Shown: positions 25,445-47,694, numbered from the stretch's first letter. The stretch is 64,000 nt of DNA from Xiphophorus maculatus (GCF_002775205.1 NC_036446.1:17918565-17982564), one strand, 5' to 3'. Notes: a model not told the origin generated them from the sequence alone. A program made the numbers and translations.

Positions 25445-25868
25445 ATCTTTCAGAAAAAAAGTGTGGTCCACAATATGATATTAAAATTTAGTACAGTAAT
25501 TTTACCTAACTCTGTACATTTGCAGTATTTTACAGCTAATTATTTGGTGTCAGAATTTCAAAACAAAACTATTGTGTAACATAGAAAGCATTAGTTAGCA
25601 TTGGTATTATAGATATCACCTGTTTTTTTTATGTTTAATTTAGCAAAACATCAAAACATTATGTTCAAATGAAAACATACATTTCTTAGAGGTACAGATT
25701 TAACATTTCCTGGAAGTGAATTTGTCATTTATCCGACATTACTTATGAATGATAGTTCAAGATGTAAAGAATCTGTTACTTGTGTGGTGAACTAAGAGCA
25801 AGGAATGTTGAGTCTAGACTTGTGAGAAGGAGACAAAGAAAACATCCTGCGCGGGTTTCAAAGAGCTG

Positions 25869-26816
25869 GAACAAGTTTCATCTCGTCCTTCAGGGTTTCA
25901 CTGCACACTGGTAGGATGTTCTTCACAGCCTGAGAGCAGAAAGTAACAAAAGGTTAGATTCATATAGTGAATAATAGAAAACTCTGGAAGATGACATTTC
26001 ACACTCTGTTACAGACTAATTTTCTTCTTTGGCTTTTGGCTGGAGTTGAATATGAAAATGATTGTTACTGTTTTTGTTTTAGTTATTTTTATTGCTCATA
26101 TCCTCCTGTTTGTTGTATTTTAAGTTTTAAACTTTCACACTATATGTTATTTTGCTGTTTTGCACACTTGAATTTCTCTTGGTATTTTAAATGTGCAGAA
26201 GTTAAATGGATATATAACTGAATCATGTAATGTAAACTTTATCTAAGTTTTATTTTAATTTAGGTTTTCTTGTGCAATAGGTTTGTATATACAGAATTAA
26301 TTTAACTTCTCTGGGTTTGTCCAAATCAAAAACACATCATGAGATTTATTTTTCATTTGACATTTATCTGTTTTATGAGGTACAACATAGATCATCTCAT
26401 GTATATCTAATGTAGATGATAATGTAGAAGACAAACATTCACATCTGTAACTTTTCTTAAGTAAAGAGATAACTTATTTACTTATCTAGTTTGTTGCATG
26501 AAGATACCATATCAGTTCAATTAATGATGCACTTCAAGTTGTGCATTATAAAGTTTGAATTCAGCATCTGTTTACATTTTATAAAAAGTTCAAACAAGAT
26601 TTAAACCAGATCAGTACAAAAGTGAAGCTCAGATCAAAGAGAATCAATCTAAACCAGTAATATGTTAACTAATAATCACAGATGCTCTGACAGGAGCAGG
26701 AGTTTTTCTGGAAAGCAAAACTATGTTGTTATCTTTTACTGGCACAGTGGGCTTAATTAACTTGGACTGTTTACTGTGAGACAACTGGCTTCATTTGGCT
26801 TTTGATGAATGATTGA
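25869..26816 (-). other. Two candidate small exons of an unknown gene
   Basis: On the - strand, acceptor tttctgctctcag precedes a 23-codon frame ending in a stop (KNILPVCSETLKDEMKLVPA). Upstream (about 26771-26816), acceptor ttcacccctgcag precedes an exon whose third frame ends in phase 0 at a GTAAAC donor. The two can be joined without a stop (SIIHQKPNEASCLT then AVKNILP). I do not recognise the product and found no clear first exon. Short length makes chance a real possibility. Confidence 0.2.
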
Positions 26817-26957
26817 AGCTCTGCAGGGGTGAAAAAAATCAAACAGAGAATGTGAAGACAGACGTTGAATGAATTTTTGGCTGGTAGAGGAAAATGATCA
26901 AATAAACACGCTGAGACATGCGTCTCTGTGAGTGATGCAGTCCATAATGAGTGAGTG

Positions 26958-26997
26958 TCACTGTGAATACCTGAAAAAAGACAAGTATTCACAGTGA
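26958..26997. repeat. Hairpin, 13-bp perfect stem
   Basis: tcactgtgaatac (26958-26970) and its exact reverse complement (26985-26997) flank a 14-nt loop. No surrounding coding sequence. Confidence 0.7.
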
Positions 26998-26999
26998 TA

Positions 27000-29620
27000 C
27001 CTGTCTCAGGAAGTACAACTAGGTCCAACACAGCTGAATAAATAAATCTCAAACAGGCTTTTTAATCACTCCCTGTCAGCTGGATTTTATTAGTGTGTTA
27101 ATAACATGGACAGGTGACTCTATGAAAGCAGAAATACTAAAACATTTACATAGATGTCAACCCATACACAGAAATATGAGACAACAGGGAACAAAAAAGA
27201 CAACTTCAAAGTGTGACAAAGTAAACATGTTTGAAAGCACTGGTCTAACCATGAGAAAGACATAATTCCAGTTCTGTTTGTGCTTGAAACATGTGGGTAT
27301 TATGCATGAAAACACACTGGTAATGCAAACCTGGCAGACAGACTAGACATGCAGGTCAACCCACATCATGAGTCAATGCACCAGCTCACCCTGACGGCTA
27401 ATTATTGTCTAACAGTAACCAGCCAACAAAAAAAATTAATATTATTTTATATTAATATATTACTTATTTCTTAACTATGTTTTCTGTCATGGTAGCAGCA
27501 AAGATTAACACGCTCTTATAGTAGTTCTTGCAGCAGAGAGTAACCTGACCCAGTTAAATCTCGCCCCATTGGCAGGAAGTGACTCATCCTGCCAGATTTA
27601 TGTGAACATGAAGACACTATCATTCACCCAATAAAACACACAATCCATTGGAGGTATTATGAATCTACACTTCTAGTCCACAGAGAAACAAATCAAACCC
27701 ATAAAATAGATAACTGGCAGAAGACAGTTTTAATCTGGCAGTATGTGAAGCTTTTGTAGAAAACTCTGGTTAAGGAAAAGGAGTCTGGGATTATATTCTT
27801 ATAGACCAAATTTATTCTATAGGACACATAAAATAAAATATTTCCATTTTCCTCTAACACAGTAAATGTAAGCAGAATACCATAAATTATTTTTGGCAAG
27901 TAAAATCACATTGTCAGTTCTTTTTCAATAAAGATATACAAAACATTTAGAAGAAAATAAATGAGTACAGAAAATATTCCTTGTGATTTATTTTTAAATT
28001 AAAATGTTGTCTCTTAAAGTTGTGCACAAGTAGTGAACTCTCGTGATTGACTTTATTTGGACCGTTACCATTTTTTGAAATAAAATGAGGAACTACTTAT
28101 GAATTTGACAGAAAATCAGTTAGTGTATTTATCTGACTTAAATTATGTGAAGTTTAAATATGAGAACCCTATACAAAATCCAAAACAGGCCAAAAAACAT
28201 TCAGTCAAATTGTTTTCCATCCAATGAAATTCAGTATTGTACAGTCAAGAACAAATTCAAATACACTTCCAAACCAGTTCCGCCCGTCATAATACAATGC
28301 AGTACAGTGACATTAGGTCGGTTAAAGAAAAATTGATTCAAAGAGGCCAGCATATTGCATTCAGGCTTCTCACAGCTGTCTAGCATCCAGAGCAAGCATG
28401 GGGCAAAAAGGGAGATGAAATATGGAGAAAGTTCTAGAAGAACATAGCCAAGGATGAGCAGCCATGTGACTTGGCTGGATGTGTGTTGTGAGCACAACAG
28501 GGTGTACAGTCAACAAGAAAACAAAGAATGAAAAGAAACTTAATAAATGGCAAAACTTTTAAGTGATATATAAACGGAGAGCAAAGAAAATAGCAGCTAG
28601 AGCAATTGAAAAGTGTCTGTGCACTCCTGAAGACTAAAAACATCAATACAGAAAAAGTTCAAGCAGTTTTATCTATGAACTTTATCAAAAGGAACATTTA
28701 CTGCCAGTAGACTGTCTGCCTCAAGAAGAAACAGTAAACAGTCAAGGTGCCTAAAACCTAAGGCTATCTATTTTTAGAAATTCCAAGAAACACAAGCACT
28801 GAGTACAACATAGTCTATTAGGAAACCACAGAACTATGAGTTATTTAATTGAATGTCTTTAAGAGATTTATGTTTTATTATAAATTTAATAGTGGCAATA
28901 AGAAGACCTAAAACTAAAATAATCTCAAAAAGTAACAAAATTAGTTTTTAGTTTATTATTTCTTTAAAGCAAAGAAATATATAAATCTTATAACAATGGA
29001 AAGTTGGTGTAGTTCCCCTTAAATGCTGCCACAGTTGTATAGAAAACGCACCTATTTGACTGACAGGAAGCTAAAAACATAGGTTGTATTCTTAAAAATA
29101 TTTGCTAAAGTTTGACAAAAGATGGGTGGAACAGAGGATGTCATCCCACAGTAGTGTGTGATCAAGCCTGAGACCAGGCTGAGGAGGAGGTAAAATGCTG
29201 TTGTGGTTGTGTATGGTTCTCATATGCAACACCAAGGCCCGTGTTTGTCAAATAAGTAAATTGTAAAATTCGCTCAGGGTGTGGTTTCTTCAGCTTCAAA
29301 CATTGATTACAATAAATTATAATTTATTCACAATTGGCAGGGGATTTGGTAAATTTTTTCATGGGCAAAACTCACATGTTCAGCTCTGCAACCCAACCAA
29401 CAATGGGCTTTATCTTGCAATTTTGAAATCGAATAAATTGTTATACACAAACTACAACAATCTGGAAAAAGCCACATCACCGCAAAGAAATAATGGCCCA
29501 AACAAAGATTTTCTAGCTTGTTCTTCTGAGTTTAGATAAATATGATCTTTCCTCGCTTCTGTAGCATTTTGGAATCAGCTGAATGCTTCACCTTTGTTGT
29601 GCTTGTTTATTTTTGTACAT
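27000..29620. other. No gene seen upstream of eif4g2
   Basis: AT-rich sequence on the distal side of the eif4g2 promoter. Open frames on both strands lack splice signals and recognisable motifs. Confidence 0.4.
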
Positions 29621-29649
29621 CCTGTTACAGACAGCAGTCTAGCGAAGAC

Positions 29650-29960
29650 GCACCTATATAAATTGGAACAGTAAGAACACCGATATATTTTTCTATTTTT
29701 GTATTGTTCACCAGAAATTGTTGCTTTATTCTTATATTTGTGGTGGAAACCCGAAGACTGATAAGACCAATTCTGAAGAAGGAACGTGTTGCGAAATGTT
29801 TAAGACGTTCCTGAACGTGACGTGGCTCGGGCCGATGACGTTTCAGGTGGCGTGCCATACAAAAAGCATCCTCCGCGTGACGTACAGAAGCAGTCAGCAG
29901 TTCATCCCTTCCCTATAGTCTCATCTGAGCGTGTTGGTTTCCCAATTATTACATTACGAA
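29650..29960 (+). promoter_or_regulatory. eif4g2 promoter region with three TGACGT (CRE-like) sites
   Basis: The base composition changes from AT-rich to CpG-containing here. TGACGT occurs at 29818, 29836 and 29878, each in an upstream-proximal position to the first exon. A tatata motif is at 29655. TGACGT is the half-site core of CREB/ATF binding. The transcription start itself is not visible and is placed only by inference, near 29,900-29,960. Confidence 0.5.
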
Positions 29961-31179
29961 ACCGACTGGCGCCACGACAGTTTTTTGAACACTTGTTTTT
30001 AATCCGTCTTTATTTTCTACCTTTTGGTCAACCAGACAACACTTACGCTGACGTTCCTTTAGCAAAGGTAAGTTTCCGTCTCTTGTTTTCCTTGCTTAGC
30101 TTTACGTTAGCTAACCGACGCCTCGAGAAGGAAGTTGGTCGAGGTTATGTAGTTCACGGAAGAGTGAGAAAACTTCACCGTATCTTCTTATTTAGCTCGA
30201 ACTTACACGTATAACGAGCTCTTGTTCGTTTGATGTAAAATACACAGTTGATACCGGAGGATGGTTGTTGGCCTTTTAGCCGTTAGCTCTGGTGTAGCTT
30301 CGAGAATCCCCCACCTCATCCCTCCTCAAAATGTCGCTGCCTGGACTTCCGGTGTTAGAACAAAGACCTCATAAAACCAGCTGATGGGAATTTTCCCCTT
30401 TCCCTTTTGAACTAATTCTTGTTCAGAAATATGTTTATAACGTATAACAAAGCAAGTAGTTGTGAAATTAAGGGTTTAGGTATGTTGGCAAACTCCTCAA
30501 ATAGGTTTTGTAGAAATAAAACATCTGATTTGAAAGCGCTAAAAACCGAGTCCCCTAATAATATCTAGATAATCGCATGTTGTTTAAAGAAAACAAGAAG
30601 GTCGAACAGCTCATTTTCGGAGCGTGTCATTTCCAAAATGCGTCGGCAATGACACGAGTTAAAGTAGATTTTGATCATCGTTCCCCCAGTTATATTAAGT
30701 TTATGTGGAAGTTGCTGAAAGCGTTTCCTGCTTTTCGTGACTTGGTTAAAGTGAACTGGTCTGCATGGATCAAGTAAAGTGTTTTATTTTTATCAACGTA
30801 TGCCAGTATTGCTGAGGGTTTATGGCTTGGCTAACGATGACGTGATCTTTATACCGAGAAGAAATAGGATGACATTACGCCATGGTCTTGTTTTGTTCCA
30901 CTTTGGTGCTAAGTTAGCATGCTAGCTTCCCTATAGCCTACTACACGTGTTGACGTTCATATGCTCCACTTCTCGGTTAGAATCGGTTTAAATTGTTCGT
31001 AAAAGGGAACAGATTTCTGTTCTTGATTCTAACAAACTAAATGAATCCGATTGTGATCGCTTATCTTTTTGGCTCTTTGTTAATCTTTTTTTTTTTTTTT
31101 CTGTCTGCCTCCAGGTCGTTTTTTCCAGCCCCTACACTTTGCTTAATTCTTTACTAAAATTCTTTGCCAAGCCGCCAAA
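29960..31179 (+). other. eif4g2: eif4g2 5' untranslated exon, first intron and start of exon 2
   Basis: A donor (gcaaag|gtaagt, intron from 30068) ends the first, non-coding exon. Acceptor tgcctccag opens exon 2 at 31115, 65 nt before the GTG start. The spliced leader from about 29,840 to the GTG contains no ATG on the + strand, as far as I can read. The 1.05-kb intron shows CpG-rich sequence but no recognised RNA gene. Confidence 0.65.
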
Positions 31180-34100
31180 GTGGAGAGTGTCGTCGCACCA
31201 GGGGGACCTTCTCGTTTCAGGTACTCGGCATTAACATCACATCACACTTGCTTATCCTGATTCTCTGCAGCTCAACCCAAAAAGGACATAAAGCCAACCT
31301 TTCTGATGTTAAAATGCATTTTCCCCTGCTGTTTGTTTTACAGTGTAGGGGGAGGAGGTGGGGGTGCACCTCAGCACTATCCCAAGACTGTCTGCAACGG
31401 GTGACTTTTCTATTTACTTAACACCCATAAGTTATTTTGTTTAGATTCAAATAAAAAATTTAAGTAGTATTGAAAGATTTACATGGGTTTTTTTTCCACA
31501 TAATGAGCCTTCCTTTCATATCATGCCAGTAAATGGGAATCTTTCTCTGAAATCTGTTGCTAACATTAGACATGTACACATGAGTATCAGGCTGTGCATC
31601 AAAAATAAATTGGTTAGACATTGTTCTGTTTGCATTGTTGTACTTACCATGTTTTTTTTTTTTTTTTTTGTAACAGCGAGTTCCTGGGGAAAACCCCAGG
31701 TCCTGGCGTTCAGAGATGGATTCCTTCACGAAGCACTAGACGAGATGCCAATTCCTCCAGCGAGAAAGGAGAAAATGATGCTACCTTCAGGAAAGTAAGA
31801 GGGTAAGTTAACACTTGTACTTTCAAAGTTGTTTTAAAGTTTCATGGCTCCAAGTATATCTTCATGTTTTTGCTTTTTTTTTCAACAAATATATATTTTT
31901 TCTCAGCATACTTAATAAGCTGACCCCTGAAAAGTTTGACAAACTGTGCCTGGAGCTCCTCAATGTGGGTTTGGATACAAAAATTGTCCTAAAAGGAGTT
32001 GTCTTGTTGGTGAGTATCCTTATACATATTTTTATTTGTAGACATGCTGAACCAGTGATGAATAATATATTGTATTTATGTTAAGATTGTTGACAAGGCC
32101 CTTGAAGAACCCAAGTACAGCCAGCTTTATGCACAACTATGTCTTCGCCTGGCAGAGGATGCACCAAACTTTGAAGGCCCATCAGCAGAAAGTCAAGCAA
32201 CTCAAAAGCAAAATACTGTAGGTTTTAAGCAATATTTATATTTGTAGGCTCTTGGATGTGTTGGAGCCAACTTATATTTTTCTTTTCTTGTTTGCAGACC
32301 TTTAGAAGGCTTCTGATCTCTAAACTTCAAGATGAATTTGAAAACCGTGCCAAGAATGTTGATGGTGATTAAATCTTACTGTATTTTTTAAATATGTATA
32401 TTATTAAAAACTAATTCTTTCCATCTAAAAAATATCTTTTTATGTAGTCTTTGACAAACATGACAACCCGCTCACCTCTGAAGAGGAGGAGCAGCGTGCT
32501 ATTGCAAAGATCAAGATGCTGGGTAACATCAAATTCATTGGTGAACTTGGCAAACTCAATCTTATCCACGAATCCATTCTTCACAGATGTATTAAAACAG
32601 TAAGTTTTAATATGCTACATGTTTTTGTAATAATCAGATTGATGTGTAAGGAATCTAACTTGTGCTCTTAAAAATGTTTTAAGCTTTTGGAGAAGAAGAA
32701 GAGAGTCCAACTTAAGGATATGGGTGAAGATTTGGAATGCCTCTGTCAAATAATGAAAACTGTGGGACCTAAAATTGATCATTCAAAGGCTAAGGTGTGT
32801 AAACTTAAATGGGTCTAACAATGGCAACTGTTGTCTGGTCTGATGTTATATTGAAAACTCTTCAATTTCTCTTTGCAGTCCCTGATTGATCAGTACTTTG
32901 GACGCATGCAATCCTTAATGAACAACAAGGATTTGCCAGCAAGGATTCGCTTCCTGTTGCAGAACATGGTGGAGCTGCGAGAAAACAACTGGGCTCCTCG
33001 CAAAGCTTATGTGGACAACGGGCCAAAAACCATTCACCAAGTTCGCCAGGACGCTGTAAAGGTTAGACAGTGCTTCAGTAATTAGCTTGGTGACTTTTTT
33101 TTTTTTTTCTTAAGTTTTTTTTAATTTGCTCACTCACTAGAGATATTTTTTGCTCTTTAGGATTTGGGTGTGTTCATTCCACCATCCAATGATGTGATGA
33201 GGAATGACTTCTTCACAGACCATAACTCCTTCCTGCCATCAAGGAGAGTTGAAAGAGAGCCTCTCGGTGGGCTCGCTGACATGTTTGGACAACTGCCTGG
33301 TATGTTGGCCATTTTTTACCCTGATAGAAGTTTTACTACTTCCTAGAGTCATTAAAATATCAGACGGCAAAATTGAATGTCTGTCTTTGAACAGGGATTG
33401 GCATTGGAACTGGTCCAGGAGTGATTCAAGACCACTACTCCCCCACCATGAGTCGTCATCGTGCAAGCCCACTGTTCAATGGCCATGTGGGAAATGGCAA
33501 CGCTTCACACCAGCCTCAGTTTGAACCAGGAAGCAAGCCATTCATAAAGCCAAATCAGGTAAGACTTGTAGCTTTCCTTGTTTAATTCTCACTTGCAGTG
33601 TTTAGCACTTGAATTAAAACAATTTTCTTTTTTTTGTTGTTTTTTTTAAAGGGGCAGAATTCACCAGTTTTCAGCCATAAACAGAATCACTCAGTACAAG
33701 TACAGTCGAAGGATGTGGGTCCAAGGTTCAGCAAGAAAGGAAAACTCAATGCTGATGAGGTACTGACTCTTGTGATGGCAAGAAAATCTAAAAATTTTGG
33801 CTGTGAGTTAAGTTTATACCACTTTGTGTTTGTCTTATAGATCAGTCTGAGGCCGGCTCAGTCCTTCATCATGAATAAAAACCAAGTGCCAAAACTGCAG
33901 CCACAGATGATTTTGATGCCTCAAACTGGTTCTCCAATCGGACAGGTAGCCTCCCTTTGTTTAAATAAAGCTTCCATGGTGCTTGAAGTGTTGCAAGGTG
34001 CACTTAAAATTTTTTTTCTTTTTTTTTACAGCTTGGCCTCAAAAGTAATCCTCCTCCAATCCAGGAAAAGCCAGCAAAGTCCAACAAAAAGGCTCCACCA

Positions 34101-35719
34101 ACTAAGGAAGAGTTGCACAAAATGACAGTGAGTTTCTCATGGTTCAAGCTCGACTTCCTTCCTGTAAAGTGTTGCGTCATTCAATAAAACTTGTCTTTGT
34201 CTTTTTAGGATACACTTATGACAAACTATCTGAATGGGAAAGACATCGAGGAGGCTGTAAGCACTGCAAAGGAAATGAGGGCGCCCAATTACTTCTTATC
34301 TGAGATGCTGAACAAGATGATCATGTTCACACTCGAGCGGTCTGACGAAGACAAGGAAAATGCGAGCAAACTGATCCATGCTCTCTCCACAGAGGGAGTC
34401 ATCAGCCGTGAAAGCCTTCTGCCTGTGAGTGTCCTCTGATAAACGGGAAATGCTCGATCGTTCAGCTGAATATCAATTAACCCAAACTTTCTTGGATTTC
34501 TTTGTAGGCCTTCTTGCGTGTTCTGGACCAGAGCCATAAGATCGAGGAAGAAATCCCTCTGGTGAAATCCTACCTGGCCCAGTTTGCTGCTCGAGCTGTA
34601 ATCGCCGATCTGGTCAGCATTGACGACTTGGCTCATCAGCTGGAGAATGGTACCCATTTCCCCCTCTTCCTGCTGTGCCTGCAGCAGATGGTCAAACTGA
34701 AGGACAAAGACTGGCTGGGCGACCTGTTCCAACAGAGCAAGGTCAACATGCAGAAGATGCTACCTGGTACGCTCGTTCTGTTTACATGTACAGTTGAAGT
34801 AATTTTTTTCTAGCTGACAATTTATTTTATAATTTTTTTTTTTTATCAGAAATTGACCAGAACAAGGATAGGATGTTGGAGATTTTAGAGGGCAAAGGTC
34901 TTGGCTTTCTGTTCCCACTGATGAAACTGGAGAAGGAGCTGCTGAAGCAGATTAAAGTGGATCCGTCACCACAGTCCATCTACAAGTGGATCAAAGACAA
35001 CATCTCACCCAAACTTCACACCGATAAGGGCTTTGTCAACATCCTTGTGACCAGGTAAGGGACAAAGCTTCTGCTGATAAAATAGCAGTCTTCAAGAGCT
35101 CAAGTTGATGGGTTTTGTCGTTTCTGCCAGTCTTCTGCAGTACATTGCTTATGAGATCAACCCAGACGACGATGAGGAGCAGCTCGCAGCACCCAGCAAG
35201 GAGCAGCTGGATGAGGAGAAGCAACAGCTGCTCTCCTTCAAGCCAGTCCTGCAGAAGTTCCTCCATGATCACATTAACCTGCAAGTCAGTGCGCTGTATG
35301 CCCTGCAGGTCCACTGTAACACAAAGAGTTTCCCCAAAGGTGTGTATTTGATTTTAGTTTTCTCCAAAGTGATTTAATGTTGCTGTGTGAGGCTTTTTGT
35401 GTAATCCTTTGTCGTCGTGCTTTAGGCATGTTGCTGCGCTACTTCGTGAACCTTTACGACATGGAAATAGTCGAAGAAGAAGCCTTCCTCTCATGGAAAG
35501 AAGATGTCACAGAGGAGTATCCTGGAAAGGGGAAAGCTTTATTTCAGGTAAATTGAACCAGAACTTGCCACCTGATTCAATTTTTATTTATGTATTTTTA
35601 TTTATGTATTTTTTTTTTTAAACCACTGATTGACGTTTTCCTTTTTGACGCAGGTGAACCAATGGCTGACCTGGCTGGAGACAGCTGAGGAGGAAGAGTC
35701 AGAGGAGGAAGATTACTGA
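31180..35719 (+). CDS. eif4g2: eIF4G2 (DAP5/NAT1/p97) translation initiation factor
   Basis: Twenty coding exons join in one frame to 886 residues (human protein about 907): 31180-31220, 31344-31400, 31677-31802, 31907-32009, 32086-32217, 32298-32364, 32448-32599, 32684-32794, 32879-33061, 33161-33299, 33395-33558, 33652-33759, 33841-33945, 34032-34127, 34209-34424, 34508-34766, 34850-35054, 35131-35339, 35426-35547, 35654-35719. The start is GTG in gccgccaaaGTGG. The residues after it (ESVV.PGG.SRFS) match the vertebrate N-terminus, and DAP5 is known to start at GUG. Order: MIF4G domain (ILNKLTPEKFDKL... to VRQDAVK), Gly/Gln-rich linker (LGGLADMFGQ, KPNQ), MA3 domain (about 34209-34766) and C-terminal W2/eIF5C domain ending WLTWLETAEEEE. 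The family binds eIF4A and eIF3 but lacks the eIF4E-binding region and supports cap-independent initiation. Its 3' end faces ctr9. Confidence 0.97.
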
Positions 35720-36605
35720 GGGAGATTAGTCAAAGCCATGTGTTATTAGAAAGCAACGAGTTAAATATTATTTTTTTCCTTGTCTTGTCCTTTCTTTTTT
35801 GTTTAGTTGCAATTGTTACAACTCATTCACAAAATGCTTCGCCAAATCCAACTGGCTTCATCTTGCTGTATGTACCTCCTAGAGCTTCCGTCTTGTTCGA
35901 TGTCTCGCAGCAATGGTTGGCGCATTTCAGTCATCTTGGGATCAGGAGTAGACAGTGAATTAAGGAAAACATATTGTTTGACCTGCTCTGTTGCCCCTTT
36001 TGTTTCTAGTCGGAGTAACGAGTGCAACTTCCTTAAACTGTTTACAAAGACCAAGACTTTTCCTTGTTTTTTCTGCATTTATAATTCAGATTTTTGATGC
36101 ACTTTGCTTAACATCATGAGTTGTTGCAATAGTGAAATTCTTGATTATTTGCTTCAGTTTAATAATTAAGGGCCTTTATTTAGCTTAAATTTTCTAAAAG
36201 AAATCTTAATCTGTAATGAACAGTTGTGGTCAAGCTTACTTGCACATTATCTTTTCACATTTAGCTGAATAAATCAAGATCTTTTTAATGTATGAAACGT
36301 TTCTTTCCTAGAATGAATCGGTGTGGCCTTTTTAATTTATCAGTTCGTATAGATATACCTCTAAAGTGTCTGACTATACTTGAATGTCCTGATTTTTGAC
36401 ATTTGTACAGCTAGAGCAGATGTAACTATGCTGCAGCTGTTAACCACTTGTAAAAATGACATCTGTTTGCAATATTTTTAAAGGGTCTTTTTATCATGAA
36501 ATTGAGAATATGCTGTATGTGTACACCTGCGCCTTTAAATGTAATAAGTGCTCGAAGTTCAGTGTACAACTAAAGATCAATCTTGAATAAAGTTGGACTG
36601 TTTAA
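35720..36605 (+). other. eif4g2: eif4g2 3' untranslated region and poly(A) signal
   Basis: About 0.87 kb of AU-rich sequence after the TGA, ending at an AATAAA at 36586-36591 followed by a GT-rich stretch. No other gene is seen in it. Confidence 0.7.
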
Positions 36606-36687
36606 TTCTCTGCCTCAATTTTTCACTGTGGTAATCAGAACAAAGAAGCATGTGGTTTCAAGATACTCGTTTTAATGTTTTGTAGGT

Positions 36688-36719
36688 TTTATTTACAATT
36701 TGACCTTAAAGGTCAAATT
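36688..36719. terminator. Convergent 3' ends: ctr9 poly(A) signal and a palindrome
   Basis: AATAAA on the - strand (36688-36693) is the likely ctr9 poly(A) signal. Next to it aatttgacct (36697-36706) and its exact complement (36710-36719) form a palindrome with a 3-nt loop. It lies within the ctr9 3' UTR, about 100 bp past the eif4g2 signal. Confidence 0.5.
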
Positions 36720-36996
36720 TGGGGCAGTTTCTCACTGCACAGCAAGAAAAGTGAAATGGCAAATCATCCTACTTCTAAATTAACGCCAAGTTTGGTTTTC
36801 AGAGTTGTCATTAATTTCATTGGAGCAATTTCCCACTTGGATTAAAATATCACTTCAATTTTAATCAATTTTTAACAAAAAATCTTTAAAGAAAAGGTTT
36901 GTACCAAGTAAGACATTGAAAACATACTGAAAGCTAACAAACTGAATCCATGTTTTAACAAAAATGTTCCTCAGCATTTAATTAAATCTGAGTGAC

Positions 36997-46114
<9,118 letters not shown>

Positions 46115-47694
46115 TTTGAATTCGGAAGGTAACTTCCTCTCAAGTTAGTTTTGTTTGGTGAAAAAAAAACAAAACAAAAAAAACGAGCAGAAAACATCCA
46201 CTCCGTTGTTTGCTAGTAGCTACTTAGCGGATGGTGTCACCAGAAATAGGTCCGGCTGGATTAAACGCGAACCAAAACGTAAAGTTCCCCCTCAGAAGCA
46301 CTGACACGCAATAATAATATTAGAAATAATAATACGGACAATACGCTATAATAAAAGTAAATTTAATTACGTACAATTATGAACAAATTGGGGAGCTTTT
46401 TTGTTTTTTGTATTAATGGAACTTGGTGTCATCTGCACCATTTATCCACCGGCGAGCCAAGCGGGGCATCATGAAGGCGGAGTTTAAAAATCATTTCAAG
46501 TAGTTCATCAGCCGCCACATAACAGGTGCGCGTTCAGAATGTTTAGTAAAAGATCATCAAATGGGGCCACTAATTGTCCCAAAAATCAAAATCTTGAAAA
46601 TCCTTAGGATTTAAACAGCGTGATAGTATGTAGTTCAACTTTCCTAGGCAAAAACTGATTTGGCACGTTATGTATTCTCATAAATTAATATAAAAAATAC
46701 GCATGCGAGACTGTCTAATTGTTATGAATAACACGTGTAGAACGAACAGGTGTGAAGCACTGGGTTCTACTTCTCAATTAATAAAATAACCTTGGATCGT
46801 CCTTCCCTGTGCTCTCTGGTTTCCCTCTTCTTTCAGATAGGAAACTCCTCCCTCGCCTCTCACCACATGGGTCATACTCCAGGTAATTGTTGAGACGTTT
46901 TTTTAAGACGGCACAGAAAATGTCCAAATCTGCTATAGTTATAATTGCACTGTTTATATGTTTGATAAAAACGAAAATTTCACTGCATTTGTGTTGAACT
47001 CGTATATTTTAATAAAAAAAATCCACTTGCCCCGTCTTTTCAAAGATTGCAGCCTTTTTTTCCAAGAGGAGGACCCTGGATGTCATCTGTTCCTGACATG
47101 AAGTAGAGGAAAAGCACGTTTATGGCTTATGTAGCATCACAGAAAATCAGGTTAAGATTAGATTGATAAGAAAGAAGAGTATGTATATAATTTAGTTCCT
47201 AATTTTTTAGATGTGTATATATATATATAGGCTATTTTTAATTTTGGCAAAAGATCAGCTTGGACTGGAAAGTAAGAATCTAACTTTTTATTTGTTGTTT
47301 GTTCTCTAGATACCTAGTTTGAATTAGTCAATACAGTTGGAGTTTTCTATAATGAATTTGGTTTTCTTATTTGTGATTTTTTTTTTCTTTCTAAATCTTT
47401 TATTATGTAACCTGCAGTTGCCCTGTCCATCCATAAAAGTTTATCTTCAGTCTTATAAAATAAAATTGTATCTTGGTATTTAGATATTTCAATATTTATA
47501 CAATATTTTATTTTTTAAATTTTATATTTATAAGGTGCATGGAAATCCTTTACCAGAGGGAGAGAGAAAATGCAAAGTCTGACCGCTGTGACAGTGGGTG
47601 CTGCAGTACTGAATTTCTTCTTTCTCTATGCAAAAAGTACAATAATGTTTCATCACTTTAAGTTCCAGCGTCATACAGCTGTGGGACAGGGGAG
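46115..47694. promoter_or_regulatory. Divergent ctr9 / irag1 5' region
   Basis: The two genes are transcribed away from each other across 1.6 kb. 46140-46300 is CpG-containing and should hold the ctr9 start. A possible non-coding irag1 exon is 46837-46882 (acceptor cttctttcag, donor ccag|gtaatt). Another acceptor (tcaaag) is at 47045. No TATA box is evident for ctr9. The starts are inferred. Confidence 0.4.

Noticed and set aside
30068..31114. Intronic box C/D snoRNA in eif4g2 (as SNORD97 in mammals)
   Set aside because: No convincing paired C and D boxes with a terminal stem could be read in the first intron or in the other introns.
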